Positions 57,653 through 64,000 of a DNA stretch of 64,000 nt are shown here, one piece after another. Location of the stretch: the NCBI RefSeq assembly GCF_018860635.1, contig NZ_JAHKPT010000017.1, forward strand, positions 153,226 to 217,225, in the 5' to 3' direction. The DNA is from Aliiglaciecola lipolytica. GTDB lineage: Bacteria; Pseudomonadota; Gammaproteobacteria; Enterobacterales; Alteromonadaceae. The notes under the pieces are model-generated. The model worked only from the letters and a program-made list of their open reading frames with translations. It ran no database searches and had not been told where the DNA came from. Made by a program: the position numbers and the translations under genes. Numbering within the stretch: the first letter of the stretch is position 1; each line of letters opens with the position of its first letter.

Positions 57653-58555
57653 TTACGATTTAACTGGCACAAATGGACTAATCCGTTGCCAGACTTCTTC
57701 TGGTTCTAATCGAGATTTACTGCCAACTACACAGAAAAGCCCTGGGCAATCTGATGAAAAGCTTTTCGCCGTATCCCAATCTTCATATGGATGAGAATCA
57801 TGGATTAGTAATAACTGTGGGTGGGTCTGACTTCCTGCGGTGATATGAAACTTATCTAGGTTTTTATTTTTCATCGAACACAGATAATACAGCGAATACT
57901 CTGTCCATTTCAGCATCAAAAATCGTGATATCCGCCAATTCCCAGGATGTTTAGGGTTGTGTAATGAACATAATGCCTTTACCCAATCTTTTTTCCAAAG
58001 TGTGGTTAATTCTTCGGTCAGTTGCTTGGCTAACTTAGTCGATAATATTGCCGGGGTTACGTGCATACCTTTTGAAGTATCACCTACCTCTGGAGACATT
58101 TTTAATAGGCGGGCAGACGACTTCCACCATTTAGGGTGAAAACTGCGGGGTTCGTATTGCAGTAGTGCTTTGCCTTGAACAATCAACTTTTCTATAGACA
58201 GGGGTTTCAAACAAATAACATCAGCGTCGAAGGTAATGTAAAATTCGTCAGTGAATTGTGTGTATGCAGCTATTTTGACAATTTGTTGTTTTCGCCAGCC
58301 GCGCATATGTTGATGTTTACCCAATTCTGGTACGAGATCCTCTTCAGACATCACCACGGGATTAAATTGTGCCCAGCGTCTTACTTTTTCAGTGACTATT
58401 TGTACTTCGTCTGGCGGGGTAACAATCAAAAACTTTGAGAATAAACCGGGTTCACAGAATGCGTCTAGAGTTTTGAAAAGGATTTCAGTTCTACCCAAGT
58501 CATCCACATCGTAACTTCCCCTAACACTCAATGGTAAAATTGCACCAATTGTCAT
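57653..58555 (-). CDS. Putative glycosyltransferase (DUF6492-like)
   Basis: 300 residues, no signal peptide. A DxD-like metal motif sits in TFDADVICLKPL (about residue 108-118), and the order of elements suggests a GT-A fold. The family DUF6492 is my best match. It may act on cell-surface sugars, but no other surface-polysaccharide gene is near. The donor and acceptor are unknown. ATG at 58555. Confidence 0.65.
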   Translation of the reverse strand: MTIGAILPLSVRGSYDVDDLGRTEILFKTLDAFCEPGLFSKFLIVTPPDEVQIVTEKVRRWAQFNPVVMSEEDLVPELGKHQHMRGWRKQQIVKIAAYTQFTDEFYITFDADVICLKPLSIEKLIVQGKALLQYEPRSFHPKWWKSSARLLKMSPEVGDTSKGMHVTPAILSTKLAKQLTEELTTLWKKDWVKALCSLHNPKHPGNWRISRFLMLKWTEYSLYYLCSMKNKNLDKFHITAGSQTHPQLLLIHDSHPYEDWDTAKSFSSDCPGLFCVVGSKSRLEPEEVWQRISPFVPVKS

Positions 58556-58663
58556 TCTATTATCCTATTAAATTCTCTGATGTATTGATTAAACAACGAC
58601 AAACATTGCTCAACAGTGGCAGTGACTATTCATCTACGCTACTTTACTTGAGTTTTGAATAAA

Positions 58664-58686
58664 AAGGCAATCCATTGAATTGCCTT
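58664..58686 (-). terminator. Terminator after the nucleotidyltransferase-like gene
   Basis: AAGGCAAT pairs with ATTGCCTT, seven-base loop; on the minus strand it is followed by TTTTTATTC. It lies 36 bases past the stop. Confidence 0.85.
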
Positions 58687-58721
58687 AAATTTACCTTATA
58701 GCCTTTATGTGATTATCTAGT

Positions 58722-59543
58722 TTATAGCTCAACTTGTTTGGTTGATGCTTCTTTGTGCAAGTAGGCCATCGCCATTTGCTGAGCTGCTTCTTTTAATTCA
58801 AGTTGCTCGATGTGCACTTGCCTTAGCGAAACATAAATTTCGGCTAATCTTTCCAAGGCAATAAATAATGACTTTCTATCATTTTGTGCAACTGTTTTGA
58901 CTAACTCCTGAGATAACTTTGGTAGTTTGAACTCAATTTTACGTAGACCATTGGGTTCAAATCCATGATTAAACATACCTAAAGGTCCAATCACGGTTTG
59001 TCGTATAAACGACACGAAGTCTAGGGCTTCGTATAGTTCGCCGCGAGCTACTTTTGTTACACCATAGTGCATCCAAATCCAAAACCGATCTTCGAACCAT
59101 TGAGGCGGTTGGATGGGATAATGTCCTTCGCCGCCTTGATATATTTGGCTTAAACAATTATCTACCTCCCATAATACGACAGGCGTATCTACCCGCTGAT
59201 GGGCGTCTTCTATAGACACAAACTTCAAATCAACATGCAATGGCTCTTCGCTATCGAACAGACAAATTAACAGTCTAGGTTCGCCTACATGCTCTCCCGT
59301 TGCACAAGCGACTAGCCTTCCCATGTTTGCAGCTATTGCCTGACGTTGCTGCATTACCTGCTCAAGGTGGGATGGCAAAACGGCAATGACTAAATCCAGA
59401 TCACTGAATCTATCGACTTTATTTTCTGCAGCAGATCCCGATAGGGCGAGACCCACAAATCGTTCATCTTTCGATATTTGAGAGGTCAGTTTAGTTAAAA
59501 AACTTCGTTGGTGCTCAAGTAAAGTAGTTGGAATATTTGACAT
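58722..59543 (-). CDS. Nucleotidyltransferase-fold protein
   Basis: 273 residues from ATG 59543, with GGAG nine bases upstream; longer starts add unrelated residues. The core GSAAENKVDRFSDLDLVIAV has the GS-x-DxD signature (Asp-x-Asp of DLDLV), followed by a helical C-terminal part. Streptomycin- or aminoglycoside-type adenylyltransferases and uncharacterised relatives share it; the substrate is not known. It is 149 bases after apbE on the same strand and could be the last gene of that transcript. Confidence 0.72.
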   Translation of the reverse strand: MSNIPTTLLEHQRSFLTKLTSQISKDERFVGLALSGSAAENKVDRFSDLDLVIAVLPSHLEQVMQQRQAIAANMGRLVACATGEHVGEPRLLICLFDSEEPLHVDLKFVSIEDAHQRVDTPVVLWEVDNCLSQIYQGGEGHYPIQPPQWFEDRFWIWMHYGVTKVARGELYEALDFVSFIRQTVIGPLGMFNHGFEPNGLRKIEFKLPKLSQELVKTVAQNDRKSLFIALERLAEIYVSLRQVHIEQLELKEAAQQMAMAYLHKEASTKQVEL

Positions 59544-59691
59544 GAAACCATGCTCCTTTGCTGGCTTGAATTCACTGAATCCAAGCCTAATTTTACAATC
59601 CCTTCGGCTTCTCCTTTCTACTTCGCAAAGCAGCATTTCAGAATCGCATTAATTTTCAAAGGAGTAAATAGATTGAAGGATAAAAAGGGGG

Positions 59692-60594
59692 CTACCAAAA
59701 ACACCAATGTTTGCAGTTTTGTTGCTGGAGAAAGGTTTCTGCGTTTTGGCCTTGCAAGAGTGCCAAAGTTGCTAGCAAACCACTTTGAATGCAATGTTGA
59801 GCAGCGACGGTTACAGAGCGCGGTGCTTGTTGGATCGGGTAACCGGTTTTCGGATTTAGAACGTGACTATATCGAACTCCATTTTTAAGCAGGTAGCGGT
59901 TTGCATCGCCACTTGTTGCCAGTCCACCACTGGCAATATTAACCATGGCAATGCCCCCAGAAGCATTACTTGGGTCTTCGATACCCACCTGCCAATATGG
60001 CTGTGATTTGCGCGCTTGGGTAACTTGTATATCACCGCCGAAGTTAACTAAAACAGATACATTTGGCGCTACTTGCTGGCATGCTTTAGCAACGCAATCA
60101 ACCGCATATTCTTTTCCTATACCGCCAAAATCTAATTCAAAACCTACTGGTAAGGTGATTGAATCGGAGGTATAAGTAACATGTTGCCAACCTAAATAAG
60201 GTAACAATTCAGTTACTTGTGCATGCTCAGGGATTTTATCTGAACCATCAAATTGCCAGGCCTTTCTTAGCACTCCTGAAGTGATATCAAATAACCCCTC
60301 ACTAATTTGGTAACAGGTATTGGCAAAGGCAAGCAGTTTGGCTGTTTCCGAATCAATTTTTACGGCCTGATTGTTACTCTGATTTAGCCTATGCATCACA
60401 TTGTTATTTTGATAACGGCTATATTTATTTTCGATTCGTTTGCTTTCTGTGTAAGCAATTTTAGTGAGTGTTTTAGCGAGGTTTGTATCCTCACTGTCCA
60501 GCAATATCTCACAAGGACTGGCCATAGCAGAAAAGCGACCACAAATATGGTCGCCTCGTTGCTCTATAGTGAAAGGCATTTCAGTGTTTCGCAT
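59692..60594 (-). CDS. apbE: FAD:protein FMN transferase ApbE
   Basis: 300 residues. ApbE motifs: FSAMASPCEILL near the start, FDITSGVLRKAW, FGGIGKEYAVDCV (about 155), NFGGDIQV, TSGDANRY and HVLNPKTGYPI. It transfers FMN from FAD to Thr/Ser of a target protein. No signal peptide or lipobox is present, unlike most ApbE proteins, which act in the periplasm. The gene follows the DUF3570 gene by 21 bases, and that protein is the likely acceptor. Confidence 0.87.
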   Translation of the reverse strand: MRNTEMPFTIEQRGDHICGRFSAMASPCEILLDSEDTNLAKTLTKIAYTESKRIENKYSRYQNNNVMHRLNQSNNQAVKIDSETAKLLAFANTCYQISEGLFDITSGVLRKAWQFDGSDKIPEHAQVTELLPYLGWQHVTYTSDSITLPVGFELDFGGIGKEYAVDCVAKACQQVAPNVSVLVNFGGDIQVTQARKSQPYWQVGIEDPSNASGGIAMVNIASGGLATSGDANRYLLKNGVRYSHVLNPKTGYPIQQAPRSVTVAAQHCIQSGLLATLALLQGQNAETFLQQQNCKHWCFW

Positions 60595-60615
60595 ATCTTG
60601 TTCTCAAACAAGCCG

Positions 60616-61908
60616 CTAAAAACTGTAGCTTACCTGTGCTATCACTGCTTTTAAAGCGGGATACAGATCTTCATCGGCTAAAGAACCTGGTTGCTCAAAT
60701 CCAGCATTTTCTGGGGTCTGTTGATAATACTCCAAACGAAACGCTAGTTCGTTACCATTTTCTAATTGCATACCGTACTTTAGTCCCAGCGTAATAGCTG
60801 TCATCTTACCTAAGCGATAATCTGCACTGGCATGCTCAGGAAGAGGCGTTGCTTGCGACAAAAATGGGTTGTAAAACTCCGCCTCATTTTGTTGATAATA
60901 ACGAATATGCGGCTGGATATAGCTGGTTTCCGATAGGTTATATCGAAAACGAGTGTCAATCGTATGAGAGTCTATTTCCCAATCGTCAGTTGCGAAACGA
61001 TAAGAAAAATCTAACACACCTTGATCAAGGGCATATTTGGTTTGCCAGTACACACTGTGCTTGGTTCGCTCTGTCGGACGAGACTCATGCACTATGTCTT
61101 GGGTTACTCCTTGCTGGTCAACTATGCTGAGCACTTTGTAGGGGTCATTGTGATAACCATCAGACATCGACAAGCTGTAGTTAAACTGCATCAACATACG
61201 GCGATTAATCACTTGAGTGACACCAAACAGCAAATCTATGGTGTCTTTTTCTTCACTACCTTGTATTCGAGTTGCATCAAATGCTTGTTGATAGGCTTCG
61301 GCGCTATCGAATTGTCCGTTATCTACGACCATGCTGGCAAAATCCACAGGACGGCCACCTACCGGATCTATGCTGTCAAAAGCATAGGACATTCCTGCTG
61401 ACAGTGTCGTGTTTCTTTGATTTAGATCCATATCCAGCGAACCGTTTCCAACAATGGATAAATAATCATATTCTTTGGAAACTTGTAACCCGCCACTAAC
61501 CCGATAGTTTTCACCTAAAGGTTGTGTCCATTGTCCACTTGCCTGTACCCGAGTATCTCTAAATGTATCATCTAGAGGTGTTTCACCCCCTTCTACAGTA
61601 TAAGAATCGTTACCAGAAGGACGGGTAAATGTTTGTACGCCAGATTGCGCCACCGCGCCTGATGCCGAAGCTCCGGTTAGTGTATCGATTACCAACTTAC
61701 CATTAAAATAGTGTTCATTGCCGAAGTCTTTATTGGCGTTGAATACACCTTCTACAAGTTGCACTCTGTCCGTTTCACCGTAGTACAAAATGGCAGTATC
61801 GAACTTCCATTCCTCGGCATTGTCTTCAGCTTGGACGCTTGTGCCTAATAAAGCGCAAGACGCCGCAGCAAGCAGGGCACTGACGTTTATGCTTTGTTTT
61901 AGTTGCAT
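60616..61908 (-). CDS. DUF3570 outer-membrane-like protein, candidate flavinylation target
   Basis: About 430 residues from ATG 61908, which has GGAGG six bases upstream inside the previous gene; the frame also opens with TTG at 61914. Signal peptide (about 1-27). The mature part alternates short strands and turns like a beta-barrel and ends in a terminal aromatic (QVSYSF). Near residue 75, D-T-L-T-G-A-S fits the ApbE acceptor consensus Dxx[ST]GA[ST]; the Thr78 hydroxyl would carry FMN. The family has no established function. It is translationally coupled to the DUF4266 gene and followed by apbE. Confidence 0.85.
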   Translation of the reverse strand: MQLKQSINVSALLAAASCALLGTSVQAEDNAEEWKFDTAILYYGETDRVQLVEGVFNANKDFGNEHYFNGKLVIDTLTGASASGAVAQSGVQTFTRPSGNDSYTVEGGETPLDDTFRDTRVQASGQWTQPLGENYRVSGGLQVSKEYDYLSIVGNGSLDMDLNQRNTTLSAGMSYAFDSIDPVGGRPVDFASMVVDNGQFDSAEAYQQAFDATRIQGSEEKDTIDLLFGVTQVINRRMLMQFNYSLSMSDGYHNDPYKVLSIVDQQGVTQDIVHESRPTERTKHSVYWQTKYALDQGVLDFSYRFATDDWEIDSHTIDTRFRYNLSETSYIQPHIRYYQQNEAEFYNPFLSQATPLPEHASADYRLGKMTAITLGLKYGMQLENGNELAFRLEYYQQTPENAGFEQPGSLADEDLYPALKAVIAQVSYSF

Positions 61909-62123
61909 CCACAACCTCCGCCTGCAAATGAACGTCCACCACTGGTCGCTTCCTTACTAAAATAAATATGATCATCTAGACCAATATCTACACCTTCGGA
62001 ATCCAGTGCCATTTCATCTTTAGCTAATAGATCGCGCTCCCAAGGTTGGACACCTAAATTTGCACAACCAGCTAGTTGCAACACTGCGATCACGGCAATA
62101 AAAATCGTATATTTTCGTTTCAT
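61899..62123 (-). CDS. DUF4266 small lipoprotein with C-terminal CGCN
   Basis: 74 residues. Lipobox LAGC (Cys20), so probably anchored in the envelope. The middle VQPWERDLLAKDEMALDS and the end ATSGGRSFAGGGCGCN match DUF4266. Cys71 and Cys73 form a C-x-C pair beside a glycine run. The family has no known activity; metal binding, thiol exchange with TlpA-like proteins, or cofactor attachment are all possible. It overlaps the DUF3570 start. Confidence 0.85.
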   Translation of the reverse strand: MKRKYTIFIAVIAVLQLAGCANLGVQPWERDLLAKDEMALDSEGVDIGLDDHIYFSKEATSGGRSFAGGGCGCN

Positions 62124-62136
62124 TTTTTACGCTCTC

Positions 62137-62592
62137 CTATTGGTTAAGTAGCGTGACAATTTCTTGTTCATAAGATGCGGATTTATCTACATGAAATCCC
62201 TTGTGAGCGACCACAAGTTCACCTTGCCTGTTAATTAAGTAACTAGTTGGCATACCTGGAATTTGATATTGGCTGGCTAAACTGCCTTGGGGGTCGAAGG
62301 CAATTTTGAATTGAGCCGGATATTTAGTTAAGAATTTTTGCGCAAGTTTGCCGTCTTTATCTAAATTTACTGCTAACACGACCAAGCCTTCAGACTCGTA
62401 TTTGCGGGTCATTTCATTCATCCAAGGAAAGGATTTTCGGCAAGGTTTGCACCATGATGCCCAGAAATCCAAATAGACTACTTTGCCCTTGTAGTCACTT
62501 AACTTGATATCTTGCAATTGAAAGTCGGGTGCCGGTAAAGCACTCGATTGGAAGTGTATTAATATAAACAGGGTTAACAGCAAAAGACGCAT
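62137..62592 (-). CDS. TlpA-like periplasmic thioredoxin
   Basis: 151 residues. Signal peptide or anchor (about 1-19). Active site W47-CKPC-51 in FWASWCKPCRKSFPWMNEM, and the cis-Pro stretch GMPTSYLI. Catalyses thiol-disulfide exchange outside the cytoplasm. Followed at 13 bases by the DUF4266 lipoprotein, whose C-x-C is a plausible partner. First gene after the PmrA/QseB-type box. Confidence 0.88.
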   Translation of the reverse strand: MRLLLLTLFILIHFQSSALPAPDFQLQDIKLSDYKGKVVYLDFWASWCKPCRKSFPWMNEMTRKYESEGLVVLAVNLDKDGKLAQKFLTKYPAQFKIAFDPQGSLASQYQIPGMPTSYLINRQGELVVAHKGFHVDKSASYEQEIVTLLNQ

Positions 62593-62627
62593 AAATTACT
62601 TAATCTAAACCACAATGGAGATAGAGT

Positions 62628-62655
62628 AAGTTATCAACCTTAAGCGAACCTTAAG
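62628..62655 (-). promoter_or_regulatory. PmrA/QseB-type promoter upstream of the tlpA gene
   Basis: CTTAAG-N5-CTTAAG at 62639-62655 (11-base period), then, on the minus strand, five bases and TAACTT (62628-62633) as a possible -10. This direct repeat is the consensus form of the PmrA/QseB response-regulator box. The regulator gene is not in the window. Confidence 0.6.
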
Positions 62656-62710
62656 CTTTGAGAATACAGATTAAGTTTTTGGATGGGGAATAGGGGTTTG
62701 CGTCCGAACT

Positions 62711-63424
62711 TTAAAATTCGTACTCGAGCACAAAGCGTAAAGTATGGTCTTTGCTATCGCCATTGAAACCGGAGATAAAACCTAATTCCCATTTTAATTG
62801 TTTTTGCCCTTGGTAGCGTTGGATACCCATAAATGCAGGGCCGATACCGACAAAGTTTTCTCCTGTATAGATTTCTACTGAGGGTTGAAGCCATGGGTGC
62901 CAACGATATCTGTATTTAAGCCTGAATTGGGGAATGACTTCGCTTTCGGTATCGATACCTCTATCGTTACCCCATACATAACTGAGTAAAAAGTTAGTGG
63001 TTAAACTAGTAGAACCAAATTCTTTTTCGATCAAAATACCAGACGTTGCTTCCCATAGGTCTCTGTCATGGGCTTTTTCAATTTCAAACAGCGCGCCCCA
63101 GTCAGCCCAATACTGTCCTTGTTCTGTCAGCATCCAGCGAGCTTCTACTTCATAAGATGCTAAGCCAAAGTCGTCGTTTTCGTCTCTGGCTGCGACTAAA
63201 TAGAATTCTAGAGTCATGTATTCTGAAACTGCAGTTCCAAAGGCAAAACGTTGGGTTAGCAAGTTACCGTCATCATTCTGGCGCGAGGCAAATCGCCATT
63301 CTACTTCTCGCTCATTTGGTAGAACATAGGGGTGGTATACCTTGTCGACAGAGCCTTCATCGGCGAAGACCAGCGGGCAAAATATCAAGTTTATGAGTAC
63401 ACATAAAAAGCTGAAAAGCTTCAT
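62711..63424 (-). CDS. Outer-membrane beta-barrel-like protein
   Basis: 237 residues. Signal peptide (about 1-21, ending VFA). Alternating strands rich in aromatic residues, with a final VLEYEF ending in Phe, a typical outer-membrane insertion signal. There is no domain I can name. Its ATG overlaps the stop of the upstream permease-like gene by four bases (ATGA), so the two are coupled. 118 bases separate it from tlpA. Confidence 0.75.
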   Translation of the reverse strand: MKLFSFLCVLINLIFCPLVFADEGSVDKVYHPYVLPNEREVEWRFASRQNDDGNLLTQRFAFGTAVSEYMTLEFYLVAARDENDDFGLASYEVEARWMLTEQGQYWADWGALFEIEKAHDRDLWEATSGILIEKEFGSTSLTTNFLLSYVWGNDRGIDTESEVIPQFRLKYRYRWHPWLQPSVEIYTGENFVGIGPAFMGIQRYQGQKQLKWELGFISGFNGDSKDHTLRFVLEYEF

Positions 63425-64000
63425 ATTTTTTGCTCCATAAATACGCTTCTTGTTGTGTTCAGGAAACAGCCCATCAAAATCGGCACTATCAAAGCTGCTA
63501 AATAAATCAAAATATATAATCCTGTTGGCGATGACTCGTAACCTATCAATGTGGTAAGAAATTGGCCGATCTCATTTTCATCTGAAATGAATTGCTCAGT
63601 GCTCCAAATTTTTTGTGAGGTGACCAAGTCTGTCTGTTGCAATAAATTGGCGATGTGAGAGAACTGACCGACAGCAAATATTAAAAACAGATAGCGGGCC
63701 ACTTTGACTTTTTGTAATGGTTTTAATAGCAGTACAAGTAACGTGGCAATGCTTGTACAGATTCCAATACCTAAAATTAACCCTAAAAATAACGAATTAC
63801 TCTGTTCGTTGACTTGCCAGAAACTGACATAAAACAGCAATAGGTTGCTGGCATTTAGAATGATGATACAAGTAACAAAAGATGTGGCTAAAACACGGGC
63901 GGTCAAACTGAGTCTAAGGGGACGATTAACAAAAAAGCACAGCGCAAAGATGTAACACAGAATAAGCAAAATGATTTTTAAAAATTCAAATCCCAAGCCA
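63421..64000 (-). CDS. FTR1-like permease, C-terminal part (cut off by window edge)
   Basis: About 193 residues visible, frame open to the window end. Five to six hydrophobic segments. The end (about 130-180 of the visible part, IWSTEQFISDENEIGQFL then LIGYESSP) fits the C-terminal pattern of FTR1/EfeU iron permeases (LWDTS..LS..S..G..L..L.GY...PS). The REGxE motifs that bind iron would lie in the missing N-terminal part, so this is a moderate call. Confidence 0.6.
   Translation of the reverse strand, partial: GLGFEFLKIILLILCYIFALCFFVNRPLRLSLTARVLATSFVTCIIILNASNLLLFYVSFWQVNEQSNSLFLGLILGIGICTSIATLLVLLLKPLQKVKVARYLFLIFAVGQFSHIANLLQQTDLVTSQKIWSTEQFISDENEIGQFLTTLIGYESSPTGLYILIYLAALIVPILMGCFLNTTRSVFMEQKI

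Noticed and set aside
61908-61914. TTG 61914 as the start of the DUF3570 gene
   Set aside because: It overlaps the previous gene more deeply and has no spacing for a ribosome-binding site, whereas ATG 61908 has GGAGG six bases upstream.
61899-62123. RiPP precursor peptide (Gly-rich, C-x-C end)
   Set aside because: A lipobox, conserved DUF4266 core and neighbours TlpA and ApbE make a lipoprotein more likely, and no maturase or peptidase of a RiPP system is adjacent. The Cys-Gly-Cys end still deserves attention.

Overview
The window is chromosomal DNA of a marine gammaproteobacterium of the Alteromonadales, most likely in or near Alteromonas, Glaciecola or Paraglaciecola. The grounds are the conserved gene neighbourhoods (slyX-fkpA, yheS-yheT-yheU, prmA-dusB-fis, hslR-hslO, ompR-envZ), the moderate-to-low GC, and two large TonB-dependent receptors next to catabolic genes. 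No tRNA, rRNA, CRISPR array, transposase, integrase or phage gene was seen.

Layout. 1-9.1 kb: a cut-off tex, greB, fkpA, a WD40 lipoprotein, slyX, yheV and the yheS-yheT-yheU operon. 9.1-11.9 kb: REP-like hairpins, yceI-type gene, nudE-cysQ and divergent yrfG. 12.0-23.4 kb: a complete type II secretion operon, gspCDEFGHIJKLMN, on the minus strand. 23.5-24.8 kb: hslR-hslO. 24.9-37.3 kb: a D-amino-acid locus. On the minus strand it has a TonB receptor, a lipoprotein N-acyl-D-amino-acid deacylase, a secreted M14 peptidase and an NhaC-family permease; divergently it has a LysR regulator and the dgcN-dgcA pair. 37.4-42.1 kb: a second TonB receptor and a BspA-like leucine-rich-repeat exoprotein, preceded by a twin palindrome. 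42.1-57.6 kb: mostly housekeeping genes (envZ, ompR, prkB, purD, purH, fis, dusB, prmA, S10 peptidase, cold-shock protein). 57.6-59.6 kb: a putative glycosyltransferase and a nucleotidyltransferase-fold protein. 59.7-64.0 kb: an operon-like run of an FTR1-like permease fragment, an outer-membrane barrel, TlpA-like thioredoxin, DUF4266 lipoprotein, DUF3570 protein and ApbE.

Two systems stand out. The first is the D-amino-acid locus. It can be read as a chain from outer-membrane uptake, through periplasmic peptide and acyl cleavage, to cytoplasmic conversion of D-glutamate by way of N-acetyl-glutamate. The second is the ApbE/DUF3570/DUF4266/TlpA/FTR1-like run. The DUF3570 protein carries a sequence that fits the covalent-flavinylation consensus of ApbE substrates. 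The tlpA promoter region carries a direct repeat, CTTAAG-N5-CTTAAG, of the PmrA/QseB type. Together these suggest an envelope flavin/thiol redox system linked to iron or another metal. This is inference and is not shown by the sequence alone.

All protein-family names are from recognition of motifs and overall sequence. No database search was run. Where the longest open frame began with a weak non-ATG codon I moved the start and gave the reason.
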